A stretch of 64,000 bases of DNA from Blasia pusilla (Eukaryota > Marchantiophyta > Marchantiopsida > Blasiales): contig CM114271.1 in assembly GCA_050084515.1 (NCBI GenBank), forward strand, positions 15,128,001-15,192,000. Reading direction: 5' to 3'. How positions within the stretch are numbered: position 1 is the stretch's first letter; every line of letters starts with the position of its first letter. This document shows positions 35,630-51,163 of the stretch, piece by piece. Under the pieces are notes generated by a model. That model searched no databases. It was not told where the DNA came from and worked only from the letters and a program-made list of their open reading frames with translations. The translations under genes were made by a program, and so were the position numbers.

Positions 35630-36699
35630 TAAATTTGTATTTTTGTGAAACCTTGAGTCATGTGTTACAATTCTAAGTTATACTACAAGGATACATCTAT
35701 AAAGGAAGTCATTATATTCTCCACCATAAAGTTGACGCATGATATAATCAAGTTAACCAATACTTTAAAAGTTTGTCTACATCATTAAAGAATTCGGATC
35801 AAGAATCTCTACAATAGATTTTTAAAATGAGATAGGCAAAATTTCAGGCACCTGTTGTTGTGTACTAGAAAAGGGAAATAGATATGAAATAAATTAAAGT
35901 TCAAATGAACAAAACTTGGATCATGTGCATCCACTGATATGAAATAATCAATTGTAAATGGGTTTACGTTAGATTTTTTTTTGCTAAAATAGAGTCCAAA
36001 AAATTCAGACTTTCTTTGCCAAAAATTATGTCTTGCATACACATGCAGAATTTTTTTTCCTTAGAAATAGTTGTAGAAATTACACCACAAAAGAAACCCT
36101 TGATTTTACCTCGCCGAAATTTCACATCCTTTGTGTTAATTAATTTTTCTATTTGCACTTCTTATTTACATTGTCATTTCTTCCATGGCCAACATGAAAT
36201 ACCATCCATCTTAAACTATAGAATTAGGAACATTAGAGATTAAAGAGTGTAGAACATGTTATGATCAATACGTATCTTAACTTAAACCAGTAAACGTGCC
36301 TCTACGATGCACACTAACAAGTTAGCACCTTCCATGTTTATCCACTTCACATAACTATCATCTAAGATCATGGGTCCATGCAAATTTGTAACAACTCCAC
36401 TAAAAATACCTACGGTTGTCGAAGCCCAAATCTCGTAGATAAAATCGTCCACGGACATAGAATCCAATCTTAGTAAGGTTTGAACCTACTATTTTTTTTT
36501 TTTTTTTTTTTTTCCTTTTTTAAGAAAGGTTTCAATTTTTGGGAATGAAAGTTAATTTTTTCCCTCAATCTTACTTATTAAAGAAACTTAAACTATTTGA
36601 TGAAAAGTTTTGAATGGGATACGTTTAGGCTAGAACCTCTCAACTACTTTGAGTGGAAATAGGTAAGATTTCCGATATGAAAGAAAAATTTGAAATCAC

Positions 36700-40459
<3,760 letters not shown>

Positions 40460-42367
40460 GTGAACCATATTAGCTGTTAATATTATTCTGTGGATCATTC
40501 CACTTTTTATACCAGCGGGAGAAAGTTTTACAACTTATCATTGATAATGAGTGTACTCCACATGAGGCCATGTGAGTGGGGAGGTAGCAGTCATTTTCAG
40601 GGAGAGCTTCTGAGTGACCACCATTGTATGGTAATTTTTCAAAAGCCTTGGGTAAGTGAGAACAATTCTCATCTCTGCCAATCCTAGTGAGGATCAATTT
40701 TGATCGTCTGTTTCAAGCAATGATAGGCTTGATACTAGAGGACAGTGTACCACTCGAGTAATATACGAGGAGCCCTGCAGCTAAACACCACCATTCAGTT
40801 ATGAATGTAAAGCCTTTGAGTAATGTTTGGTGCGGTTTTGTTTTTTTCTCTTACCATGAGTATGCACCCATTTTGGTTAAACCTGTCTGCATGTTTAGTT
40901 AAAGAGCAAATATGGTGACCTAGTGATGCCAGTAGGCCTTGTAGTTTGGCAGGCTTTGTCAGATCATTAATGCTGTGCCATTTCTTACTTCAAGAGGAGA
41001 ATCTGCTTACATGTATTTTCCTTGCACAAATGGATTGCCTTCAGTAATTATTCAGCTTCAATTATGCCGACGCATAGTATAGATCATAGCAATGGTTGTG
41101 GTTCTGTATTCTGTTATTACCTTTTTGCAGAAGTGTGTAGCTTGGATGGATAACAAGTTGATGGTGGGTGGTACTGAGACCAGACAACTACTTTCCAAAA
41201 TGGTTATCTGGATTGGTGCCTGTCTGGTGACAATCACGAAGACAATTTTGGCAAGTGGTTGTCCTGTCTAAGTAATCACAGCAACAATGAAGCGAAAAGA
41301 TGAGAAAGGACTGAAAGTGCGACGGTGTCAACAAGGAAAGATGCCCATCATGGTGTGTAAATTGGGGTTATTCATCTCAGCGTCTCGTTGCCAAGAGTTG
41401 TTGGTTTTAGGTTGACTTGAGGATGAGCTGGGTTTCCAAACAGTTCAAGTAGTGCAAATAGGAAAGGAAGGGTCAATGAGATTTGTAGAAGTACATAGGT
41501 TGACAAAGAAACACATGGGTCAGTTTGGAAATATTGTGAAATCTACTTTCACTCATTGTGAACTAGTGAGATTCCCATCGGGGATAAAATTTGGTAAATT
41601 AATAATGTGTACATACCAAAAAAAATTTGTTACTTCCATTTCATGCAACAATATATACCGGAACTTGTCTATTTTTCTTTCTTGAATGCACAAATGCTCC
41701 CAATCGTAATGTGCATGATATGCGAGTGTAGAATTTGAAGCGGGGCCCCATGTGTCTTTCATGGAGATGCATGCAAGAAGCTGCAATGGATGAGGAGTAT
41801 CACCTCGAAACCAGTAAACAGTAGAGCTTGTTTAGTAGCAACTCTTCGAGCAAGCGGAAAGCTTTATGAAGTAACCAAGAAATGTAGCCTTACTACACGA
41901 CACCTTTTTGTTTAAATTTTCGCAATGACATGAAGACCTTGAATATTCGTTTTGAAGGGGAATGAATGGCCCTACTAAATCTAATTTGCATACCGACACA
42001 ATACAATTGAGTCTACGATGCATTTAAAGATGCCCTCAATCAACACTCCTAAGGAAGATGTGGAGTAAATAATCTTAACGAACCTACTACCACAGGTGAA
42101 AATTTTAAGTTGAAAATTGAAGATACGAAATAAACGCCCTTAAGCTATCACACCTGGCGCACACTGATTCATAAATGTCTACCTTTGTGGGTGATAGGTG
42201 TCGAGGTATATGGTGTTTGAAAACCGAAAAGAGTAGATGGTAGATCGAGGACCATCAACCTCATGAGGGCAAATACAAAAATAGAGTATCCCCATAAATC
42301 AAGGTAGTCTAAGGTCAATTGTGATAGTTTTCTCCGTCTACATCTAGACAATTATTGACTTTAAGTG
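40460..42367. other. Enolase 3' flank and intergenic DNA
   Basis: Only short frames without domains are seen. The left part must contain the enolase 3' UTR. The right edge is the 8-bp target-site duplication of the large transposon. Confidence 0.5.
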
Positions 42368-42375
42368 TTAATTGG
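42368..42375. repeat. Left target-site duplication TTAATTGG
   Basis: TTAATTGG directly precedes the left terminal inverted repeat and recurs directly after the right one at 55099-55106. A G next to each copy could extend it to 9 bp (GTTAATTGG), the usual size for Mutator-like elements. Confidence 0.85.
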
Positions 42376-42640
42376 CGAAGGCCATACTTTGTCCCGGAAT
42401 CGCATTGAAGGCGCCTAGGGTAGCGTCTACCTCGAGCTGGGTCGGGCCTAGGTGTCAGGTTTGGGAGCCCCGGGATGGAGAGGTCGCGACGGAGGGTAAA
42501 GAGGTCACGACGGAGGGTAAAGAGGTCGCGGCGGAAGACATGGAGGACGCGTTCCGGAGACGGACGGATCTAAACGGACGCCGTCCGGAGACGGACGGAT
42601 CTAAACGGACGGCGCTGAACGGACGGGACGGGAGGGTAGG
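42376..42640 (+). repeat. Left terminal inverted repeat
   Basis: GC-rich and CpG-rich, with repeated GAGGTCGCGACGGAGGGTAA units and a GGACGGATCTAAACGGACG phrase. Its reverse complement is at about 54860-55098. The long open frame across it (42372-42998) follows from composition and is not taken as a gene. Confidence 0.85.
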
Positions 42641-42711
42641 GAGGACGGGGAGGGACGGACAACGTCCGTTCTTTACGGCGTTAGGGCTCTCGCGGCTGGC
42701 CGACTCGCGCT

Positions 42712-43165
42712 CGAGGTTCTCGTTCTTCGTCGACTCGCGCTCGAGGTTCTTCGTGTTCTCGTTCTTCGTCTCTCGTTTGCTCGAGGTTCTTCGTGTTCTT
42801 GTTCTTTGTCTCTCGTTCGCTCGAGGTTCTTCGTGTTCTCGTTCTTCGTCTCGCGCTCGAGGTTCTTCGTGTTCTCGTTCTTCGGGTTCTGTTCTTCGGG
42901 TTCTGTTCTTCGGGTTCTCGTTCTGCTCGTTCTGTTCTTCGTGTTCTCGGGTTCTCGTTCTGCTCGTTCTGCTCGTTCTGTTCTTCGGGTGCTCGTAATC
43001 TTCTTCGTGGTGCTCGTTAATCTTCTTCGTGTTCTTTGTTGTTCTTCAATTGAGCTATTGAGGTTCGTTCGCGTTTCGCTGTTCTATCAATTGAGCTATC
43101 AATTGAGGTTCTCGTTCTAGTCGTTCTTCGTGTTCTCGTTCGTGTTGTTGTCGTGGCTTCCGGGT
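42712..43165. repeat. Subterminal pyrimidine-rich tandem repeats
   Basis: Three to four 40-bp units open with GCTCGAGGTTCTTCGTGTTC (from about 42710). They decay into shorter units of the TTCTTCGGGTTCTCG type up to about 43165. Such subterminal arrays are common near transposon ends and can hold transposase-binding sites. Confidence 0.8.
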
Positions 43166-45792
43166 CTTGTTCTTCATGGCTTCCGGGTCTTGTTCGGAAA
43201 TCTTTCGCTCCCCTGTGCTCCGCAGCTTTTGCGAGCCTCAGCAGCGCCCTTCCCTCACTTAAGTGAGACCGGGTCTTGTTCTTGACGGCTTCCGCTCACC
43301 TCTGCTCCGCAACTTTCACGAGTCTCAGCTGGTCCTCAGCCAGGACTCGTAGCGTGTATTCCTGAACTAACGACTCCGCCGTTCGGTTCGATCGGGCCAT
43401 GACAGCGCCAGCGTTCGGGTTATATATCGACACATTGTGCGTCTAAAAGGTCACCTCTGCTCGGCGCTCCTTTACTCACGCCTGCTCCATATCTCTGCTG
43501 ACCTCTGCTCGGCTGCTCGGCTGCTCGGCTCTCCTTCACTTACCTCTGGTGAGTGAGTGCTCTCTCCGTTCGCCCACCCCGCCGACTTCTCTCTCTCTGC
43601 TCTTGTTAGGCTTACGTGTGGGCGATTGATTCAAAGTTTACTTATATAGTCCGACCTCTTAAAGTAGGGATTCAACAAAGCTTCGCTCAAACCATAAACT
43701 TGGAACCCTCAATATCTGGAGTGAAGTGCATAAACAGAGAGCAGAAACCCATGAGGTCACAAATTCTGATGGTCTTCATCCTAAAATCCGCTCTTCTTGC
43801 CGGCACTAGAATGAGTGGAATCACATCAGTTTGGCAGAGTTTTGGCATTCGTCAACGTGAACAGTACTACTACTATCTACCAATTTCACATCTATGGACG
43901 ACACTAATGTGTCGAGTTTGCTCCCAGGAGTTTCACCTGCAAGAAAATACACACAGCTTTCCTATCAGCACATAAACCCGAACTTCGCATTAACCCCACA
44001 CTTTGTCGAGCGTAATTCGAAATTGGGCCTTTAGCCCAGTGAAGCTTCGAGCTCCCATGATAGCGTCACATTTCAATTTCCAGCATTCTGGGTAGTGACT
44101 GGGTTACACTTACTTGCAAGACCAACCCCAAGTACTAAGTCGCCAATTCCGAGCGTAATGGAATTTCTTTGTAGTTCTGTCGTTCACTTGCGACCACCGG
44201 AACTATCCATGGACTCCATGGCAACGTGGAGAAAGGCATTGGCCCTGCATTTCCCACGCGTGTGTTACAAAGACTCTGCGCGCCGCCCTGCCGAAGAGCT
44301 ATGTCGAAAATGTTGAGGTAAAACTTGACCTTGTCGGCGGGGGGGTGTCTTTGGGAGCGATCGAAAGACTGATGACATCCACCCCATCTTGGGCCGCCTG
44401 AGAAATTTCAGAAATCCATGACGTTAGATGAATTGTCAAAGGTTGGATGTGTTTGTAGACCACAATGAGCCAGAATCAGGATATTCATGAGTAGTCAAAT
44501 TCTCTCAAGTAAATTGGGATCTTACAAAAACGAGCATGAACGTATCATGGTTGAAGTGCGCGGACTATCAAAGATGTGGAAGCTGCAAATCTACCCTCCC
44601 GTCCCATCCGTCTTCCGTCAGTTCGGCTGTAAGACCATCTATTCCACTTTCGATCACCGGGTACCTGTGCCTTGTACATGTTGAAACAATGAGAATTCAA
44701 TGGGACTCCAGAACAGTTTCACCACATAATTTATGACTCTGAGGTCTGATCTGGATTACCATGTGTTTCATATGAAGTTGACCATTGCTTGCTAGTGTCG
44801 AACTTGTTTGCTTTGGTCTTAGACCCAGTTTCCATACTCTTTTACTAGTTAAATTTGTTGAAGCTCATTGAAGTAATTGTCTTGGTTTCAATGTTCTGAC
44901 AAGGAGGGTTTCCATACAAATTTCCAACACGTAACTATGGGCTTATATATATTTAGGCATGCTGCATCCTTTGTATATGTGGAAGTCACTTGCTTAGTCA
45001 TTCTGATTTGCTAGCAGGTAAATCCGCCCCACCTCAATTGATAGCTTGTACCATGAAAGCGTTCAGTAATTGTGCTAAGCCTTTTTATATTTAGATTGGA
45101 TATAGACAGCATCTTGTGATGGCAAGTGTCATCATGAAATGTTTAAGCTCAATCAGGACTCGTTTGGAAGATAGTGTTGGGTAAAGGTGTAGGCTGCTAT
45201 TAACTTCAAGTCCATTCTTAGGCGTGCTTATGTGTGCGCAGTTGATTAAAAGTTTAGTTATTTAATCGGACATCTAAATCCAAGTGTGTCGGGAGCGAGG
45301 TATAGCTACCACTTTTGTTGTTTTCAATCCAACAGTGGTTGGAAGTTTCTATCCCTCCTGATTATTGTGGGTTGTGGATATGTTTGAGTGTGCTGGGATT
45401 CTACAGGCTTTTGCTCAGAATAAAGGCAAACAGAATTTGCCTAGACATTCTGATGTGCTAGCAGATAAATGATCCTACCATTCTAGCATTAAAGTCACTC
45501 TGATTTGCTAGCAGGAAAACAAATTCGGCAGGTAAATGAGCTACCCTCCCTTCCTTCCATCCGTCAACACGCTTTGCTTTGCTTATGCTCGAGCATCGAG
45601 ACTCGAGAGACGATGGATCTATTCCACGAAACATCATCTCTGGGCAGTATTTTTGTGACATGATTCTTCTTGAATTTTGTCTTATTTCAAGGGTTCTAGA
45701 ATGTTGTTGAATTCTGCTTGTCTCTGATGTTGTGTAGGGTTGAAGGTCATCAGTAACATTGCAAATCCGCCATCGACAGTTACGTATTTTGA
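43166..45792. other. Left interior of the MULE, no assigned exon
   Basis: Open frames here are short and unrecognised. The phrase ATTCTGATTTGCTAGCAGG recurs in variants near 45,000, 45,450 and 45,490. The leader or first exons of the left gene may lie here. Confidence 0.3.
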
Positions 45793-48700
45793 GGCAGTAG
45801 GGGAGGTAGGTTTAAAGCCACCAAGGATCAACACATTAGGCCCATATCGGGTCAGCCGATGTTTTTACATGCCAAGGGGTTGCGGTTGTTGGGAATTCAG
45901 GTTAACAAACCTGAAAACATTACTGGTCTTCTATCAGGGAACCAGGGCAATCTTCAAACATGGGTCAGCCCCATAGTACATAGCAGTTCTAGTTCAGATT
46001 TGTTTCTAGGGTATATTGTGTGCAAGCGCTTGCATCCTCACTCCATATTGTATTTGGATGAGTGGATTGTCTTAGGGTTTCCGTTGGAAACTTATAAGTG
46101 TCTAGAACAGGCACCGACACATGCTGGATTTAATGTTGCATTCTCACCCAAGGCCCGGTTGGTGGGGGACCATGTATGGTTAGACTCTTACTTCCAGAAG
46201 AAGGGACAGACTGAATTTCTAGTGGTGGAAAACCAGGAGGTAAGATGAATGTTGTCTGAATTAAGGACATTAAACATTTGATGGGGGCATCCAAACAGAA
46301 CATGCTTGCCAAGATTGTTTGTACAATCCGGTTAAAGAGGAGAGTGTCCACCTCTGAGGAGAAGGACCCTGTTCCTTGGGTTATCGGAGTTACTCCTAAA
46401 ACTATCTACCTTATCGACCAGACTGATGTGGATGACAAAGCACTGATTGGGAATGAGCACATTTCAGATTTGTCCAAAATCTTGAGTTCCATGACCCTTC
46501 TGAATTTATCCCGTGTATTCCTCGGAACCTTATTTCTTCTGGAATTGTTTGTTTTACGGAGTTTAGCGTGATTACATTTGCGGTATTTACATGGTACACC
46601 TGAATTCCTCATGCATGTATGTTGTTCCCGTTGGCAAGGCTAACCAATTCGAGTCTTTTGTCGTCTTGTGTTTGGCGGGTAGTTGGGGCTCCTCAAGACC
46701 TTGACCACGTGGGCCATGTTAGGTTTAGGGTAGAAGTAGGTTTTCTTATGTTTGTGTCCTTCACACATTTACATATTTTGGATTCTTTGGGATGTTCATC
46801 TGATTCTTAGTGTGTCTATATGAAGTAGAAATTTGTCAACTTTTCAGATATAGATGACCGGTGACAACCAGAAATCTGCTTTTGGCTAAAGTATTATAGC
46901 CAAAACCAGAATTTTCTGGGATGGAATTTGAGGATATGTATCCTACAAATTTCGGTAGGAGCTTGGGGTATGGATGCGAGAGGAATTATGTATCTACATT
47001 CTAGATACAGAATTCTAGCTTACATTTTTTGCTTTCATTTTTAGAAGTAAGTTTTTAAATTCCATCTTTGCATTCCGACTTTAAATTCTAGCTATGCTTG
47101 TATCTGTTGGTGTGTTTACATGTGAGTGAGAACTCGTTGTGGATACACTCCAGGTTGAAGCCCAACCAGCAAACATGTTTGCTGCATTTAGGGGCAAGAG
47201 TGTAGGTCCTCCAGAGAAACCAGCCGCACAAACCTCTCTTTGGCGGGACCCGGTCGAGTGGGTTCATTATTGCTACTCAAAGGAGCATAAGCAATTCATG
47301 TGCCTGTGCTCCAAGTGCATCGAGTACTTTCGTGGGCCAGAAACTTTTAACTCGCACATTGAATCACATTGGTTGAGGCCGGTGCCTGGAACACCAAGGG
47401 CGAGTGGTAAGAAGAAGGTGGAAGCAGACTATGACCGAGACGACATGGAGGATGAAGATGATGGTAGGGGTGTAGGACTTCTTCTTCTTCATACGCAGTT
47501 AGTGAGATGGTAGCAATGTTTGGTGTATGTGCTCTATGATCCTCAAGACTTCATTCATTTATGTTCCAAAATTGTGCAGGGAACTAGGCTACCCCATCTG
47601 CAGCCAACTTGCGTCTGCGAGGCACCGCAAAGAACGCTGAGCTCATCATGAGAGAAAATAGAAGAAGGCTGTTGTGTTCGAGAAAGCGAAGGAGCATTCG
47701 AAACGGGCAGCGGACCCGTTTGTACCTATGCCCATTTTGCCAGATCTTTTGATTGCTTTTGAGGGCTATAGGGACGAAGAACACGGTCATATCTCATGGG
47801 CAGGTTTAGCTAGGATACACGAGTATGAGAAGGTCCGAGAGGAGCTAGAGGGTGCCCTTGTGTGCCCTATCACCACTTTGTCGAGGGGATGGATTGAGTC
47901 GGCCGCCCGGCTTCTCCTACTACTATCCCTGTAGATAGAGGTCAGCGTTCCACCCATTGGAGATGCATGGCCGCTTTCCATCATCTAGCCGCATGATGTG
48001 GATCATGGACAAACAGAACCGTATCGATGGGATGTTGGAGCCGAAACTAGGCAAAGACATCAGGTTGAAAATTCCTGCATGTTCTAGATGAAATGCGCCG
48101 AGCACAAAGGCATGCATGGTACATCGGTGAGGAGTACTACCTCCCACGCTTCAAGTTTAACTACAAGATCTGGAAAGAGAAGAGTAAACCTAGCATTCTT
48201 GCCAAGTTCGGGGACAAAGTTTCTCGCATGTATGTGGATGGGGTCGGCTGCTCCCTTGCTGATGCGGTTGTCGGGTATAGTCTTTGCTTCATTTCATGCA
48301 AATTTCTCAGTATGAATTGTTGAAGAGTTGTGAGTTCATGATTTCCCATTGTATCCCTTGTGATTCCGCATTGTCTCTAACAACTTGTAGATGTGCGGGG
48401 TGGCTGGATGTGGAAATCATAGATTCCAGTGACTCGACTCGGATGGTACACATCTCCCAAGTCCCCAACCCACCACACATAGTACCGGGCACCATGTGAT
48501 ACAGGAGGAGCAGGCGCCAAGCGAGGGTGGTGAGGAGGGTATTGCGGGAGATCATGTCAACCAGAGTGAGGAGGACACTGTTTTGATTCAGATGCGGAGG
48601 AGACCAGTGACGCTTCGGACACGTAACGTGCGTGGTGAGAAGGTGCAGAAGCGAGGTAAGGGTGCGGTAGGATCTCGGAAATCCCGCCGGCTGAACCCGG

Positions 48701-49972
48701 AAGTTGACATGGAAGTGGGTGAATCTAGCCCGGTCATGGATAGTCATGGGCCAGGTGATGATGAAGGCCCAATTAAAGACTCGCATACCCCCGATGAAGT
48801 GGTCTTGCAGGCGGATCCACAAATCAAGGAAAGAGCACCCAAGGGCATGACTAAAGAAGAAAAAGTCCGAAACAGGAGGATGATGATGGCTTCACAACAA
48901 GTGTCTTGCATTTCGCTCATTTCGCCGATGACATTGTTTTATTGTATGTCTTGGACCATCTCGTAATTGTGCTTGTGTTGATATGTTGTAATGTGTTGAG
49001 AACCTGCAGATGGGACTCGAAGGACCGGGGCACAAGCCATGAAGACCCTTTGGTCTTTTACCTTCACAGGACGGTATTGAAGGGGTTAATCTTTGACCAA
49101 TTTCAGGCCACACCTTTACCCGAGTTCTCAGACTCCAAAGATTGCGGCCTCTAGATGGGATGTCTTCAAGTCCTTGACCACCACGGGTGATCACATTTTG
49201 GTGAGTGTGTAGATGCATCATGCTATTTTCTTGTTATGATTATCCTTTCATCTGGTCCTTGGCATTTAATCTCTCCGACTGTGTGTGAACTTTCATTGCA
49301 GAGAGGTTCTTTGTCATACTTTTTGATGTGTTTCTCGGCGATTATGACGACATACCTTTGGACCACTTGCAGGTAATGTGTCCCTTCTCTCTTTGGTCTT
49401 ACTTTCCCTGGTGTCAATTCTTTACAAATGTGTTGTGTATATGACAGTTACTACTATCTAAACATGCTTCTGTAGCGTATGTGTGTGCAGGTGACTTTCT
49501 GCAGAAATTTTCAAGCATTTTGGCGGGAGTTCATATCATCATATTTTGCGGATGTTTAGGACTTAGTTCATGATCAGGGCGATTCCTTAGAGTAAGTATA
49601 GGAGAGTACCTACCTGGCACGTAGGCTCTGAAGTTCTGTCTTTCTGCTTTGGACAAACCAGAAACGGGCAGATTTCTCTTCTTAATGTATGGCCTTATGG
49701 TTCATGAATCTGAGTAAGTATAGGAGAGTACCTACCTGGCACGTAGGCTCTGAAGTTTTGTCTTTCTGCTTTGGACAAACCAGAAACGGGCAGATTTTTG
49801 TTCTTAATGTATGGCCTTATGGTTCTTCTATTTTGTGCAGGTGCAATGCAGGCCGTTTGGTGTTGTGCTTCTGGGGCACATTTTCCCTTACCATTTTCTG
49901 TGTTATGAAGGTCTATCCAAGAAGGTTAGGTTACCTTAGTTGGGCTATAGGTCATGGTCTGCTGAACTATTG
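45793..49972 (+). CDS. Unidentified multi-exon gene inside the MULE, reading inward from the left TIR
   Basis: Candidate exons, judged from open frames ending at good donors, are as follows. About 45793-46239 contains GQPMFLHAKGLRLLGIQVNK and YLDEWIVLGFPLETYKCLEQ, with donor GAG/GTAAGA. About 46270-46500 contains EKDPVPWVIGVTPKTIYLID. 47154-47463 carries a zinc finger. About 47660-47925 contains LPDLLIAFEGYRDEEHGHIS. About 48085-48270 contains RRAQRHAWYIGEEYYLPRFK. 48496-48900 is charged. About 49145-49200 contains SRWDVFKSLTTTGDHI. 49302-49372 contains RFFVILFDVFLGDYDDIPLD. About 49840-49940 contains PFGVVLLGHIFPYHFLCYEG. The full joining is unresolved. No family is recognised. Its position mirrors mudrB in maize MuDR, but no similarity to mudrB is claimed. 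It could be transposon-encoded or captured host sequence. Confidence 0.4.
47154..47463 (+). CDS. C2H2 zinc-finger exon of the unidentified MULE gene
   Basis: The exon is bounded by CACTCCAG at its left and a GATG/GTAGGG donor at its right. It contains WVHYCYSKEHKQFMCLCSKC and then FNSHIESHW, forming a C-x2-C-x12-H-x3-H finger. It is followed by a basic/acidic tail (GKKKVEADYDRDDMEDEDDG). This suggests nucleic-acid binding. Confidence 0.5.
49591..49832. repeat. 122-bp tandem duplication
   Basis: The two copies start at 49591 and 49713, both with AGTAAGTATAGGAGAGTACC, and differ at only a few bases. Each copy begins with a donor-like AG/AGTAAGTA. The pair lies in a probable intron just upstream of a candidate last exon. 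Confidence 0.9.
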
Positions 49973-49979
49973 TGGATGA

Positions 49980-51163
49980 AATGGTATGGACCAAAAGGAT
50001 ACCATTGTCAATCAAATTAATCATACAACTTGTAGAGCTATTCTTGATCTTTGTCCCTAAGTTTGTACTCTTGAATGATACCTTAACAAATTCCTCCTTA
50101 CCTTATTCCGATGTGTCTTACATGTTATGAATGATCACATGTGCTTCCACCTGTAATTGGTGGTAAACTTTGTAATCCTGTGAGGATCAATGTTTTGTCC
50201 CACGCTTGTCGATTCCTGAATTTCCAAGAAAGTAAAGCACTCATGTGTAATCACCTCATGAATAGATAGAGTCCATGACACCCTGTTCAAAAATAAAAGA
50301 CAAATGGTGAAACACTCGAGAGCAAATACAAGTTTAGTGATCGAAATGCAAAGGATGACACGAAAAATGTATGAAATGAAATGTGGGTGTTCATTCATGA
50401 ACACCTCAAAGGCTGTGTTTCAAGGGCATTTGCTTCATATATCGGACAATCAATTCTAGCCTTCTTGTTGCGTATCCCCCAGTCGTCAATCCACTGTGAC
50501 AATCTCGGTTAGATACAATTTTAATCAAGCCCTAATTAGGGGAAGGTCACCTCACACCGCTAAATGTTTACGAAGAGGCACGACCCTCAGGGGTAGGGTT
50601 CATGGGCCTTCTGAGGTGTTTTTTTTTTTAGTTACGACTATAGAAGTAGTCAAAACTATATTACAGAAGTTCTCTAAAATTGACACAAGCGTGTGGCGGT
50701 GTGGACATGACCCTAAACGCGAAGCGCACGATGTTGCGGACGTGGTTCGGGTTCAAACATACCTCGTACGTTTACTACATCCATAGAAAACCGATTGTGG
50801 TAATTACTAAGGTTTGGATGCTTGAATATTAATTGAATTGGGTTCGAATACAACTATTACTATACAAAACCGTGAAGACAAGTTACTATGGTTCGCAATA
50901 TGGCCTACACGATGGTTACTATCGTTTGGATGCTTGCTTAAAAACAGAACATGATTGCTCGCCGTACATGAAAATGGGACATGGTGGACATGAACATGAG
51001 AAGGGAACACATTTCTCCTGCGTAAACATCCGGTATATAAAAAATACTTTTTTTTTAACACCACATTTCTTGTGTTGTGTGCTAATATGTGAAATTCCGA
51101 AATGCTTCATGAATCATGAATCTAGGAATCATGTACTACATACAAATTATCGGGTCTTCTTGA
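49980..51163. other. Junction between the two convergent MULE genes
   Basis: No coding evidence. It holds the 3' ends of both inward-reading genes. Confidence 0.4.

Noticed and set aside
42372-42998. 208-codon plus-strand frame rich in Arg, Ser and Phe
   Set aside because: It lies across the transposon TIR and subterminal repeats; repeat structure explains it.
48906-49221. Ulp1-type protease domain in the MULE gene, as in Kaonashi elements
   Set aside because: I looked for the His-Asp-Cys catalytic layout and its flanking blocks and could not find them.
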